Source of the DNA: Caulobacter sp.
GTDB taxonomy: Bacteria > Pseudomonadota > Alphaproteobacteria > Caulobacterales > Caulobacteraceae
Direction: 5' to 3'
Length of the DNA stretch: 64,000 nucleotides
Assembly (NCBI GenBank): GCA_017745235.1
Contig: JAGHZU010000002.1
Coordinates: 1-64,000, forward strand
Numbering within the stretch: position 1 is the stretch's first letter; each line of letters begins with the position of its first letter. The translations under genes were made by a program, and so were the position numbers. This document shows, piece by piece, positions 8,576 through 18,127 of this stretch. The notes beneath the pieces were generated by a model that saw nothing but the letters and a program-made list of their open reading frames with translations, was not told where the DNA came from and ran no database searches.

Positions 8576-9265
8576 TTACTTCGACAGCTCGAGCTTGGGA
8601 CGCTGGGAGATGATCTCCTCGCCGGTCAGCTCGAAATGGATGATCTCGGCGATGTTGGTGGCGTGGTCGCCGATGCGCTCGAGGTTCTTGGCGACGAACA
8701 GCAGATGAGCGCACGGATTGATCGTCCGGGGATCGCCCATCATGTAGGTCAGCAGTTCGCGGAAGATGGCGTTGTAGTGCTCGTCCACCTCCTCGTCGCG
8801 GCCCCACACGCCGATGGCGCGCTGCAGGTCCGAGGCGGTGTAGGCGTCCAGCACATCCTTGAGGCGGCCCTGGACCAGCTTGCCCATGCGCTCGATCGAG
8901 CGGGTCAGGGCGGTCATCGGGTCGGCCTCGGTCAGGATCAGGGCGCGCTTGCCGATGTTCTTGGCCATGTCGCCGCAGCGTTCCAGGCTCATCGAGATCT
9001 TCAGGGCGGCCACGGCGTGGCGCAGGTCCACGGCCATCGGCTGGCGCAGGGCGATCAGCTTGAAGGCCTTGCGCTCGATCTCGGCCTGCAGGGTGTCCAG
9101 CCGCTCGTCGCGGGCCACGACCTGCTGGGCCAGCGGGGCGTCGCGGCGGGCGATGCAGTCGATGGCGTCGGCCACCTGGGCCTCGGCCAGGCCGCCCATG
9201 CGGGTGACCTCGGCCGTTAGGTGGTTCAGCTCTTCGCCGTAGGACTTGACGGTATGTTCGGTCAT
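8576..9265 (-). CDS. phoU: Phosphate signalling complex protein PhoU
   Basis: PhoU links the Pst transporter to PhoR and keeps the Pho regulon off when phosphate is plentiful. The 229-residue protein is all helical with two repeated PhoU domains; the hallmark ERCGDMAKNIGKRA and ERIGDHATNIAE (E-R-x-G-D-x-A-x-N-I-x-E) metal-binding motifs are both present, one per repeat. It lies between pstB and phoB in the same direction, 16 bases after pstB, as is usual. Confidence 0.96.
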   Translation of the reverse strand: MTEHTVKSYGEELNHLTAEVTRMGGLAEAQVADAIDCIARRDAPLAQQVVARDERLDTLQAEIERKAFKLIALRQPMAVDLRHAVAALKISMSLERCGDMAKNIGKRALILTEADPMTALTRSIERMGKLVQGRLKDVLDAYTASDLQRAIGVWGRDEEVDEHYNAIFRELLTYMMGDPRTINPCAHLLFVAKNLERIGDHATNIAEIIHFELTGEEIISQRPKLELSK

Positions 9266-9281
9266 CGGAGGTCCTTACCGG

Positions 9282-10145
9282 TTAGCCGAAGCGGCCGGTG
9301 ATGTAGTCTTGGGTGCGGGTGTCGCGAGGATTGGTGAACATCTCCTCGGTCGGACCGCTCTCGACCAGCTTGCCCAGGTGGAAGAAGGCGGTCTTCTGCG
9401 ACACGCGGGCGGCCTGGGCCATCGAGTGGGTGACGATGACGATGCAGTACTGGCTGCGCAACTCGTCGATCAGCTCCTCGATCTTGGCGGTGGCGATCGG
9501 GTCCAGGGCCGAGCAGGGCTCGTCCATCAGGATCACTTCCGGCGAGACGGCGATGGCGCGGGCGATGACCAGGCGCTGCTGCTGGCCGCCGGACAGGCCG
9601 GTGCCCGGCTGGTGCAGGCGGTCGGCGACCTCGTTCCAGAGGCCGGCCTTCTTGAGGCTGCTCTCGACGATGCCTTCCAGGTCTTCCTTGCGCGAGGCCA
9701 GGCCATGGATCTTGGGGCCGTAGGCGACGTTCTCGAAGATGGTCTTGGGGAACGGGTTGGGCTTCTGGAACACCATGCCCACGCGCGAGCGCAGCACCAC
9801 GGGGTCGACGCTCTTTGCGTTGACGTCGGCGCCGTCGATCTCGATCGACCCCTGCACCTTGGCCGAGGGGATGGTGTCGTTCATGCGGTTGATGCAGCGC
9901 AGGAACGTCGACTTGCCGCAGCCCGACGGGCCGATGAAGGCGGTGACCGATTTGGCCGGCACGTCCAGGCTGACGTCGAACAGGGCCTGCTTCTCGCCGT
10001 AGAAGACGTTGACGTCGCGGGCGCGGATCTTGAACTCGCTGGTGGTCACGTGGCCGTGGCCCGCCGGGATGGCGGCCGCCAGGGCGGGAGCGCCAGCTTG
10101 GGCGTGAGGGGCGGCGAGCGTGTCGTCGCGGTTTTCGGTCGGCAT
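9282..10145 (-). CDS. pstB: Phosphate ABC transporter ATP-binding protein PstB
   Basis: PstB is the ATPase of the high-affinity phosphate importer. Walker A is GPSGCGKST, the ABC signature is LSGGQQQR, and Walker [14 protein letters not shown] is followed by the switch His in IVTHSM. The conserved Q-loop is in [10 protein letters not shown], which marks PstB. The start is uncertain: the ATG at 10145 has AAGGG at a suitable distance and gives 287 residues; an ATG at 10193, five bases after the pstA stop, or a GTG at 10205 would add 16 or 20 residues. The N-terminal 40 residues before the ABC core are Ala-rich and probably dispensable. Confidence 0.96.
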   Translation of the reverse strand: MPTENRDDTLAAPHAQAGAPALAAAIPAGHGHVTTSEFKIRARDVNVFYGEKQALFDVSLDVPAKSVTAFIGPSGCGKSTFLRCINRMNDTIPSAKVQGSIEIDGADVNAKSVDPVVLRSRVGMVFQKPNPFPKTIFENVAYGPKIHGLASRKEDLEGIVESSLKKAGLWNEVADRLHQPGTGLSGGQQQRLVIARAIAVSPEVILMDEPCSALDPIATAKIEELIDELRSQYCIVIVTHSMAQAARVSQKTAFFHLGKLVESGPTEEMFTNPRDTRTQDYITGRFG

Positions 10146-10198
10146 GGCGTGGCCCTTGGAAAGGGAAGAGGCGAGAGGGTTCAGGAGGGTCATGGCGG

Positions 10199-11497
10199 CT
10201 ACCACCGGCGCTCGAAGCGGCGACGCAGGATCACGGCGGCGGCGTTCATGACGATCATGAAGACCAGCAGCACGATGATGGCCGCGGCGGTGCGCTCGTG
10301 GAAGGCGCGCTCGGAGGCGTTCTCCCAGATGAAGACCTGGACCGGCAGGACCGTGGCCGAGCTGACGAAGTTCTCGGGCACGCCCGGCACGAAGGCCACC
10401 ATGCCGATCATCAGCAGCGGGGCCGTCTCGCCCAGGGCGTGGGCCAGCGACAGGATCGCGCCGGTCATCACCCCCGGCATGGCCAGCGGCAGGACGTGGT
10501 GGAAGACGGTCTGCGACTTGGAGGCGCCCACGCCCAGCGCGGCCTCGCGGATCGAGGGCGGCACGGCCTTGAGGGAGCTGCGGGTGGCGATGATGACCGT
10601 GGGCAGGGCCATCAGGGCCAGCACCAGGCCGCCCACCAGCGGCGAGCCCCGCGGCACGTGCAGCCAGTTGATGAACAGGGCCAGGCCCAGCAGGCCGTAG
10701 ACGATCGAGGGGACGGCCGCGAGGTTGTTGATGTTGACCTCGATGATGTCGGTCCAGCGGTTCTTCGGCGCGAACTCTTCGAGGTACACCGCCGCCAGAA
10801 CCCCCACCGGCACGGCGATCAGGGCGGTGATGAACAGCATCATGGCCGAACCGACCACGGCGCCCAGCACCCCGGCCTGCTCCGGCTCGGTGGAGTCGGA
10901 GTTGGAGAAGAAGCGGGTGTTGAAGCCGGTCTTCACCGTGCCGTCGGCCTTGAGCTTGTCCAGCCAGGCCAGTTGCTGGTCGTCCAGCTTGCGGTCGCCC
11001 TCGGGGGTCGAGCGCTTGATCTCGCCCTTGTAGTAGAGGTCGGCGTCGGCCTTGACCGAACCGGTCACCTCGACCGTCTTGCCGATCAGCGACTTGTCGG
11101 CCTTGACCTTGTTGAGCAGCTGGAAGCCGAAGTCGCGCGAGGTCAGGTCCATGACCTTGGCCGACACCGTGCCCAGGTCGTCGTCCTGGACGCCCAGCTT
11201 CTTCATCACCGCCTCGGCGACGATGTAGTCGTAGTTGACGCCCTCCAGCGCCGAGGCGTCGATGCGCTCGGGGTTGAGGTAGACCGGCACGGTCATCGTG
11301 TGGGTCTCGAAGGTCGAGTAGCCCTGCACCACGATGCGGCCGACCAGCACGACCAGGAAGATCATGGCCACCACGATGGCGGCGACGCCCTGGGCGCGGA
11401 ACAGCTTCTCGGCGCGGTGGCGCTTCTTCAGCAGCGCCTCGCTGGCCGACAGGGTCGGGCGGGCCGGCGCGCCGGGGCGGATGGCGGCGTCAGTCAT
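10199..11497 (-). CDS. pstA: Phosphate ABC transporter permease PstA
   Basis: PstA is one of the two membrane subunits of the Pst phosphate importer. The 432-residue protein is longer than E. coli PstA because it has a single N-terminal membrane span (about 37-57) and a large periplasmic region of the DUF3333 type before the permease core. The core has six spans and the EAA-type loop [20 protein letters not shown] contacting PstB, cytoplasmic. It overlaps pstC by 8 bases, indicating coupled translation. No pstS phosphate-binding gene lies in this operon. Confidence 0.95.
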   Translation of the reverse strand: MTDAAIRPGAPARPTLSASEALLKKRHRAEKLFRAQGVAAIVVAMIFLVVLVGRIVVQGYSTFETHTMTVPVYLNPERIDASALEGVNYDYIVAEAVMKKLGVQDDDLGTVSAKVMDLTSRDFGFQLLNKVKADKSLIGKTVEVTGSVKADADLYYKGEIKRSTPEGDRKLDDQQLAWLDKLKADGTVKTGFNTRFFSNSDSTEPEQAGVLGAVVGSAMMLFITALIAVPVGVLAAVYLEEFAPKNRWTDIIEVNINNLAAVPSIVYGLLGLALFINWLHVPRGSPLVGGLVLALMALPTVIIATRSSLKAVPPSIREAALGVGASKSQTVFHHVLPLAMPGVMTGAILSLAHALGETAPLLMIGMVAFVPGVPENFVSSATVLPVQVFIWENASERAFHERTAAAIIVLLVFMIVMNAAAVILRRRFERRW

Positions 11498-12932
11498 ATT
11501 GTTCCCGGTACTTCTGGACGATGCGCAGGGCGATGATGTTGAGGCCCAGGGTGACCACGAACAGGGTCAGGCCCAGGCCGAAGGCCGACAGGGTCTTGGG
11601 GCTGTCGAACTCCTGGTCGCCCGTCAGCAGGTTGACGATCTGGACGGTCACGGTGGTGACGGTGTCCAGCGGATTGGCGGTCAGCTTGGCCTGCAGGCCG
11701 GCGGCCATGGTCACGATCATGGTCTCGCCGACGGCGCGGGACACGGCCAGGAGCATGGCGGCCATGATGCCCGGCAGGGCGGCGGGCAGGACCACCTTCT
11801 TGACGGTTTCGGACTTGGTCGCGCCCATGGCGTAGCTGCCGTCGCGCAGGCTTTGCGGCACGGCGTTGATGATGTCGTCCGACAGGGAGGAGACGAAGGG
11901 GATCAGCATGATGCCCATGACCACGCCGGCCACCAGGGCCATCTGGTTCTGGACCTCGCCGAGGTACTGGCCCACGCCGTCCAGCGGGCCGCCGATCATC
12001 TGGGCGCCCAGCCAATTGAAGCCGGCGCGGAACAGCGGCCCCACGGTCAGGGCGGCGAAGAAGCCGTAGACGACGGTGGGCACGCCGGCCAGCACCTCCA
12101 GCAGCGGCTTAATCGTGGCCCGCACGCCGCGGTTGGCGTATTCCGACAGGTAGATCGCCGAATAGAGGCCGACCGGCGCGGCCACCAGCATGGCGATCAG
12201 CATCACCAGGAAGGTGCCGGCGAACAGGGGCACGGCCCCGAAGGCGCCCGACGAAGCGACCTGGTCGGCGCGCATGGCGATCTGCGGCGCCCATTCCGTG
12301 CCGAAGAGGAAGCTGAGCACCGGCACGCTCTCGAAGAAGCGCCAGCTTTCCCAGATCAGCGACAGGACGATGCCCAGGGTGGTCAGCACGGCCGAGACCG
12401 AGCAGGCGATCAGCACGCCGGCGATCCAGCCCTCGACCCGGTTGCGGGCGCGGAATTCGGGGTTCACCCGGGGGACAGCCAGGAAGAAGCCGATCAGGGC
12501 CAGAACGCCGGCCAGGCCCAGGGTGGAATAGCGGACGACGCCGTCGATGGTGCGCGCCTCGGCGACCTTGGCGTCGAAGGCGACCTTCAGCGCGCCTTCA
12601 TAGGTGACCTCGCTGGCGGCCTGCCCTTCGGCGGTGGCCTGGACGTCGCTGAAGAACACCGCCTGGCGGTCGGGGGTAAGAGCCGAGACGGCGGCCGGGC
12701 GCTGGGCCTGCAGCAGGGCGTCCTCGACGCGCCCGCCGAACATCGCGCCCAGCAGCAGCAGGATCGCGGCGGGCACGCCGGCCCACAGGGCGGCGTAGGC
12801 GCCGTAGTAGTTGGGCAGGGAATGCAGGCGCGCAGCGGCGCCGCCGGCGGACTTCACCGCACGGCCTCGGCCGGCCATGAACGCCGCGCTGGAGAACAGC
12901 GCGAGGAAGAGAAGCGAGAGCCAGGTCAGCAT
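11490..12932 (-). CDS. pstC: Phosphate ABC transporter permease PstC
   Basis: PstC pairs with PstA to form the phosphate channel in the inner membrane. This 480-residue version has a long N-terminal extension with two or three membrane spans (about residues 1-200), common in alphaproteobacteria, followed by the permease core with the EAA loop SLRDGSYAMGATKSETVKKV. It is the first structural gene of the transporter and lies 114 bases downstream of phoR, with a Pho box in that gap. PhoB-dependent expression of pstCAB-phoU-phoB is therefore expected, with some read-through from phoR. Confidence 0.95.
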   Translation of the reverse strand: MLTWLSLLFLALFSSAAFMAGRGRAVKSAGGAAARLHSLPNYYGAYAALWAGVPAAILLLLGAMFGGRVEDALLQAQRPAAVSALTPDRQAVFFSDVQATAEGQAASEVTYEGALKVAFDAKVAEARTIDGVVRYSTLGLAGVLALIGFFLAVPRVNPEFRARNRVEGWIAGVLIACSVSAVLTTLGIVLSLIWESWRFFESVPVLSFLFGTEWAPQIAMRADQVASSGAFGAVPLFAGTFLVMLIAMLVAAPVGLYSAIYLSEYANRGVRATIKPLLEVLAGVPTVVYGFFAALTVGPLFRAGFNWLGAQMIGGPLDGVGQYLGEVQNQMALVAGVVMGIMLIPFVSSLSDDIINAVPQSLRDGSYAMGATKSETVKKVVLPAALPGIMAAMLLAVSRAVGETMIVTMAAGLQAKLTANPLDTVTTVTVQIVNLLTGDQEFDSPKTLSAFGLGLTLFVVTLGLNIIALRIVQKYREQYD

Positions 12933-13037
12933 GCGTGCGGCGGGGTCTTGCGCGAGGGATGCGGCTGCGACGCACAGCGCGCCGGGCCGCCCGTTCCGAT
13001 CTATGCCGGGAGGGCGCCGACCTTATGCGACGTTTTG

Positions 13038-13055
13038 ACGACAGTTTTACGACAG
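13038..13055 (-). promoter_or_regulatory. Pho box (PhoB-binding site) upstream of pstC
   Basis: The minus strand reads CTGTCGTAAAACTGTCGT: two 7-base direct repeats CTGTCGT at an 11-base period, joined by AAAA. It differs from the classic CTGTCAT-N4-CTGTCAT Pho box only at one position per half. A degenerate third repeat (ACGTCGC) follows in phase, then CATAAG as a possible -10. It overlaps the last three codons of phoR and starts about 106 bases before the pstC start. Confidence 0.85.
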
Positions 13056-14477
13056 CGCCCGGGAAGCCGTCTCGGCCGGGGGCGCGGCCACGGTCGGCTC
13101 GCCCTTGGCCATCGGGAAATAGACCCCGAAGGTCGCGCCCTCGCCCTGCACGCTCTCCACGCACAGACCGCCGCGGTGGCGGTTGACGATGTGCTTGACG
13201 ATGGCGAGGCCCAGGCCCGTGCCGGACCGGTCGCCGCTCTTCTGCCCCTCGACGCGGTAGAAGCGCTCGGTCAGGCGCGGCAGGTGCTCGCGGGCCATGC
13301 CGGGGCCTCGGTCGCTGACCCGCAGGACGGCGTAGCGTTCGCCCTCCAGGTGGTCGGGCGTCAGCAGCGACAGACGGGCGGCGGCGGGATCGCGCGGCGC
13401 GGCGGCCATCTCGGCGGTCAGGCCGGGGAACACCTCGACCCGCACCACCCCGTCGCGCGGGGTGTACTTGATGGCGTTGTCGACCAGGTTCTGGATCACC
13501 TGGACGATCTGGTCGCGGTCGCCCTCGACGAGGGCCGCGCCGCGCGGCGGCAGGACGGGGTCGAAGCTGACGGCCTTGGCCTTGGACTGGGGGGCCAGCG
13601 CGTCCAGCACGTCGATGACGGCCATGGCCAGATCGACCTGGCCGGACGGGGCGATGTGCTCGTTCAGCTCGATCCGCGACAGGCTCATCAGATCGTCGAT
13701 CAGGCGGGACATCCGTTCGGCCTGGGCCTGCATGATGCCCAGGAAGCGGTCGCGGGCGCCGACGTCGTCCTTGGCGTGGCCGCGCAGGGTCTCGATGAAG
13801 CCCGACAGGGAAGCCAGGGGCGTGCGCAACTCGTGGCTGGCGTTGGCCAGGAAGTCGGCGCGGGTGCGCTCGCTGCGGCGCGCGTCGGTCTCGTCGCGCA
13901 GGACCAGCAGGGCCAGGCGCGCGCCCCGGGCGTCGACGCCCAGCGGCGCGCAGTGCGCGGCCCATTCGCGACCCTGGGCCCCGCCGCCCACATAGTCGAC
14001 CGAGCGGCGCACGCCAGCGAACAGGCTCTCGTCCACCGCCTCGAGCACCTGGGGGTTGCGCATGGCCGTGACCAGCAGTCCCCCGCGCGGCTGCAGCTTG
14101 AACAGCTCGCGCGCGGCGGCGTTGGCGAAGACGAAGCGGCGGCCGGTCAGGTCGTCGGCCTCCTCCGCCGCGATCACCATCAGCGGATCGGGCAGGGTTT
14201 CGAGAATCACGTCGAACGGCGGTGGGTGATCAACGACCGCCGGCGCGGCGACCGGGGTGGCCGGGTCGGCGGCGCGCCGCACGGCGCGGCGCGCCAGCAG
14301 CAGGCCGCCGGCGCCGCTGGCCGCCGCCAGGGTGATGGCCGCGGCCGGGTTGGCCCCGCCCGTCAACGCCAAGGCCAGCAAGGCCCCGGGCCCGATCAGC
14401 ACCGCGCCCCACACGCCCACGGGCGTGCGGCGGGCCCCGTCCGGGCGGAACGGCGGTAGCGGCGAGGCCATCGGCAT
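13047..14477 (-). CDS. phoR: Phosphate regulon sensor histidine kinase PhoR
   Basis: PhoR phosphorylates PhoB when phosphate is scarce. The 476-residue product has two hydrophobic segments at the N-terminus (about 20-40 and 45-63), a PAS-like region (about 85-200), the HisKA domain with phospho-acceptor H215 in FLANASHELRTPL, and a HATPase domain with DNAIKYTP, DRGPGMA and GTGLGLAIV. Either ATG at 14477 or 14471 could start it; no strong ribosome site distinguishes them. The minus frame stays open far upstream through the antisense of the autotransporter, which is an artefact of GC bias. It heads the pho operon and diverges from the autotransporter gene. Confidence 0.95.
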   Translation of the reverse strand: MPMASPLPPFRPDGARRTPVGVWGAVLIGPGALLALALTGGANPAAAITLAAASGAGGLLLARRAVRRAADPATPVAAPAVVDHPPPFDVILETLPDPLMVIAAEEADDLTGRRFVFANAAARELFKLQPRGGLLVTAMRNPQVLEAVDESLFAGVRRSVDYVGGGAQGREWAAHCAPLGVDARGARLALLVLRDETDARRSERTRADFLANASHELRTPLASLSGFIETLRGHAKDDVGARDRFLGIMQAQAERMSRLIDDLMSLSRIELNEHIAPSGQVDLAMAVIDVLDALAPQSKAKAVSFDPVLPPRGAALVEGDRDQIVQVIQNLVDNAIKYTPRDGVVRVEVFPGLTAEMAAAPRDPAAARLSLLTPDHLEGERYAVLRVSDRGPGMAREHLPRLTERFYRVEGQKSGDRSGTGLGLAIVKHIVNRHRGGLCVESVQGEGATFGVYFPMAKGEPTVAAPPAETASRALS

Positions 14478-14654
14478 GCGGCAGTCTCGAAATTCGCGGA
14501 AGGAGGGATTCGTCGAACCAGATATGGCGCCCTGGAAAGGCTTGCGATAGACCGTCAAACGCCTGGAAGCGCGTTGGTGGCGAAAAGCACCGCAATTTCG
14601 CCATGACGTGCCGCAATCTGGGGTCTGGGTTTCTCTCCGAGGTGGTCGTTCGTA

Positions 14655-17600
14655 ATGCAGCGCAAGGTCCTGGTCGCGACAGTCGCAACCGCTCCTCTCC
14701 TGGCCATGGCGTTCGGCGCGCATGCTGAGACCGTCGTCAACAGCGCGCGCACGACGCCGATCGCCACGGCGACCGCGACGGGCACGGCCGCCGACGACGT
14801 CAAGATCGACTCCGCGGGCTCCATCAAGCTGACCGCCGCCGGCCCGCTGGTCACGCTGAACAGCAACAACAAGGTCACCAACGCCGGCACGCTGGCGACG
14901 GTCGGGGTCAACGATTCGATCGGCATCCTGGTGCTGGGCGGCAACACCGGCACGGTCACCAACTCGCTGTCGATCAGCCTGACCGAGGACTACACCCCGA
15001 CCGACACCGACAACGACGGCGACGTCGACGGCCCGTTCGCCCAGGGCTCGAACCGCTACGGCATCCGGGTCCAGGGTCCCGGCGCCTTCACCGGCGACAT
15101 CATCCAGGACGCGGCCGGCTCGATCTCGATCGAGGGCAACAATTCGGCGGGCATCTCGATCGAGACGGCCCTGAACGGCAACCTCAGCAACCTCGGCTCG
15201 ATCGCGGTCACCGGCGACAACGCCTATGGCGTGCACACGACCGGCGCGGTCAGCGGCAAGGTGACGGTCGGCGGCTCGGTCTCGGCCCTGGGCCAGAACG
15301 CCACGGGCGTGGCCATCGACAACAACGTCGGCGGCGCCCTGACGCTGCAGGGCTCGGTCAGCGCGACCGGCTATCGCTACGTGACCCGCCCGTCCGAAAC
15401 GGCCGTGGCCAAGCTCGACGCTGACGACCTGCTGCAGGGCGGCCCGGCCGTGCGCGTGGCGGGCGACGTGTCCGGCGGCATCCTGCTGCAGGGCACCACG
15501 AACTCGACCGCCATCTCGGGCACGACCACCACCACGACCACCATCGCCTCCTCGACCAGCGGCACGTCGTCGATCATCAGCTACGGTTCGGGGCCCGCCC
15601 TGCTGATCGGCTCGGACACTCGCGCCGTCACCATCGGCGCGGTGGGCGCGGCCGACAACGCCTACGGCCTGGTCTCCAAGGGCACGATCACCGCCAACGG
15701 CGTCTACGACAAGATCGCCGCCACGGCCCTGCAGATCGGCGGCTCCACCGGCCAGACCACCACCCTCGCCGGCGGCGCGCGCGTGGACGGCGCGGTGACG
15801 GCGACCTCGCGCGAAGCCAACGCCACGGCTATCGACCTGAAAGCCGGCGCCCAGGTTCCGACCCTGTGGAACCGCGGCGCGGTCAGCGCGACCAGCGCCT
15901 CGTTCGCCGGCTCGACCCTGACGGGCGACGCCCGCGCCGTGGTCGTCGAATCGGGCGCCAACCTCAACACGCTCAACAACAGCGGCGCCATCTCGGCCAT
16001 CCGCAACGGCGAGCTGGGCAACGCCGTGGCCGTGCTGGACCAGTCCGGCACGCTGACGACGGTCAACAACAGCGGCACGATCGTCGCCCAGGTGACCGCC
16101 CCGACGGTCAAGTCGGACGGCACGACCACCACCACCACGACCAAGGGCAAGGCCATCGCCTTCGACCTGACGGCCTCGACCGGCGGAGTGACCCTGAACC
16201 AGGTGGCCCCGGTCTCGACCACGGTGACCACCACCTATCCCAGCGCCGACACGGTCACGACCTCGACCGCCACCTCGACCACCGTCGTCCCGACGATCGT
16301 CGGCGAAGTGCGCTTCGGCTCGGGCGCGGACACGTTCAACGTCGCCGCCGGCTCGGTCTTCGGCGACATCTCGTTCGGCGGCGGCGCCGACACCCTGAAC
16401 ATCACCAACGGCGGCCAGGTGCTGGGCGCGCTCACCGATTCCGACGGCCAGCTGGCCATCCGGGTCGCGGACGGCTCCCTGGGCATCACCAACGCCGCGA
16501 CGATCAACGCCTCCAGCCTGGACCTGGGCTCGGGCAGCAGGGTGGTCTTCACCGCCGACCCGGCGGCCGGCGGCAACACCCATCTGAACGTCTCGGGCGC
16601 GGCCAACATCGCCTCGGGCGCCCAGCTGGGCCTGCGCCTCACCAGCCTGCTGACGGCGCCGACCAGCTACACCGTGATCACCGCCGGCAGCCTGACCGCC
16701 GGCACAATCAGCCAGGACCTGCTGGGCTCGGCGCCCTACATGTACGTGGCCTCCAGCCGCACCGACACCAACAACGTCTATCTCGACGTGCGCCGCCGCA
16801 CGGCCGCCGAGATGAGCATGTCCAAGGGGCAAAGCGCGGCCTACGACGCCGTGTTCGCGGCCCTCTCCCAGGACACCGGCATCGCCGGCTCGTTCCTGGC
16901 GCAGAACACCCGCGACGGCTTCATGTACGACTACAACCAGATGCTGCCCGACCAGGGCGAGGGTCTGTTCGCCGCGCTGCAGAACGTCAACCAGCAGATC
17001 GCCTCGGCCACGGCCGTCCGGCCCGACCTGGCGTCCGACCGCTACGGCCCCGACAGCATCTGGGTGCAGGAAATCAACACCCTGATCCGCCGCGACAGCG
17101 CCGACACCCTGGGCTCCGACACCCAGGCCATCGGCTTCGTCGGCGGCTACGAGGCGATGGGCGACGCGGGCGGCGCCCTGGGCGTGACCCTGGCCTATAT
17201 CAGCATCGAAGAGCACGACATCATCGCCCAGGTCGGCGAGCAGACGACGGGGGACTTCGTCCAGCTGGGCGCCTACTGGCGGCGGGCGATCGGCGGCTGG
17301 CGCATCAATGTGGGCGGCGGCGGCGGCTACGGCTGGTTCAACGGCGACCGTCGCTTCGTCTCGGGCGACGCCAATGGCGACGGCGTGCCCGACGTGACCC
17401 GCTCGAACGGCGCCGACTGGAACGGCTCGACGTTCAACGCCTATGCGGGTCTGGGCTACGAGGCCAAGATGGGCCGCTACTACGTTCGCCCCGAAGCCAG
17501 CCTGAACTACCTGTACCTGAGCGAAGGCAAGCGCGAGGAGCACGGCGGCGGCAAGGGCTTCGACCTGACGGTCAAGAGCCGCAAGTCCGACAGCCTGATC

Positions 17601-17897
17601 GCCGACGCCGGCGTGGCCCTGGGCGCGCAGTACGGCCGCACCGTCTGGTGGCGCCCGGAAGTCCGGCTCGGCTATCGCCAGACGGTCGCCGGCGGCGTGG
17701 GCAACACCGTGGCGCAGTTCGCCGGCGGCAACTGGTTCACCATGAACCCGATGGACGACAAGCAGGGCGCGGTGACCCTGGGCCTGGCCCTGCGGGCCGG
17801 CACCTCGATGTCGTACATCGCCCTGGAAGGCAACGCCGAGGCGGCCAAGAAGCAGAAACGCTATAACCTGAAACTGACCGGTCGGGCGATGTTCTAG
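14655..17897 (+). CDS. Autotransporter with C-terminal outer-membrane barrel (type V secretion)
   Basis: The 1080-residue protein starts with a Sec signal peptide (cleavage likely after AFGAHA, about residue 24). Residues 25 to about 730 form a Thr/Ser/Gly/Asn-rich passenger with many GxI/VTNxG-like repeats, as expected of a beta-helix. The C-terminal 280 or so residues look like an autotransporter barrel: alternating aromatic strands such as GAYWRRAIGGWRINVGGG and a terminal Phe after RAM. It should be displayed on or released from the cell surface. The passenger shows no protease triad or adhesin motif that I recognise. It is transcribed away from phoR and ends at a strong terminator. Confidence 0.85.
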   Translation: MQRKVLVATVATAPLLAMAFGAHAETVVNSARTTPIATATATGTAADDVKIDSAGSIKLTAAGPLVTLNSNNKVTNAGTLATVGVNDSIGILVLGGNTGTVTNSLSISLTEDYTPTDTDNDGDVDGPFAQGSNRYGIRVQGPGAFTGDIIQDAAGSISIEGNNSAGISIETALNGNLSNLGSIAVTGDNAYGVHTTGAVSGKVTVGGSVSALGQNATGVAIDNNVGGALTLQGSVSATGYRYVTRPSETAVAKLDADDLLQGGPAVRVAGDVSGGILLQGTTNSTAISGTTTTTTTIASSTSGTSSIISYGSGPALLIGSDTRAVTIGAVGAADNAYGLVSKGTITANGVYDKIAATALQIGGSTGQTTTLAGGARVDGAVTATSREANATAIDLKAGAQVPTLWNRGAVSATSASFAGSTLTGDARAVVVESGANLNTLNNSGAISAIRNGELGNAVAVLDQSGTLTTVNNSGTIVAQVTAPTVKSDGTTTTTTTKGKAIAFDLTASTGGVTLNQVAPVSTTVTTTYPSADTVTTSTATSTTVVPTIVGEVRFGSGADTFNVAAGSVFGDISFGGGADTLNITNGGQVLGALTDSDGQLAIRVADGSLGITNAATINASSLDLGSGSRVVFTADPAAGGNTHLNVSGAANIASGAQLGLRLTSLLTAPTSYTVITAGSLTAGTISQDLLGSAPYMYVASSRTDTNNVYLDVRRRTAAEMSMSKGQSAAYDAVFAALSQDTGIAGSFLAQNTRDGFMYDYNQMLPDQGEGLFAALQNVNQQIASATAVRPDLASDRYGPDSIWVQEINTLIRRDSADTLGSDTQAIGFVGGYEAMGDAGGALGVTLAYISIEEHDIIAQVGEQTTGDFVQLGAYWRRAIGGWRINVGGGGGYGWFNGDRRFVSGDANGDGVPDVTRSNGADWNGSTFNAYAGLGYEAKMGRYYVRPEASLNYLYLSEGKREEHGGGKGFDLTVKSRKSDSLIADAGVALGAQYGRTVWWRPEVRLGYRQTVAGGVGNTVAQFAGGNWFTMNPMDDKQGAVTLGLALRAGTSMSYIALEGNAEAAKKQKRYNLKLTGRAMF

Positions 17898-17943
17898 CCT
17901 CGTCCGGCGGGGCTTTCGCCCCACTCAAAGAACAACGATCGAT

Positions 17944-17974
17944 AAGGCCCGCGTTTCGATGCGGGCCTTTTTTC
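17944..17974 (+). terminator. Rho-independent terminator after the autotransporter gene
   Basis: A nine-base perfect stem AAGGCCCGC/GCGGGCCTT with an eight-base loop is followed by a run of T residues. It isolates the autotransporter from the downstream porin gene. Confidence 0.9.
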
Positions 17975-18127
17975 TTGGGTTTTCAGCGACTTATGCGACC
18001 ATAGGTCGCGGCCTGAAGGAAAACTCAAAGCCGCGCCGCCTAATCTCGATTTAACACATCGGAATAATCGTCTTTTGTCCTAGTCAACGTCGACCCGGGA
18101 TGACACAGGGGTCGAGGAGGGGAAAGC

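Noticed and set aside
13047..17924. Minus-strand frame of 1625 codons spanning phoR and the autotransporter antisense
   Set aside because: Only the last 476 codons are phoR; the rest is the antisense of a recognisable autotransporter, open because of GC bias.
17975..18127. Pho box upstream of the porin
   Set aside because: Only scattered half-site resemblance (for example CTGTGTCAT); no two repeats at an 11-base period.
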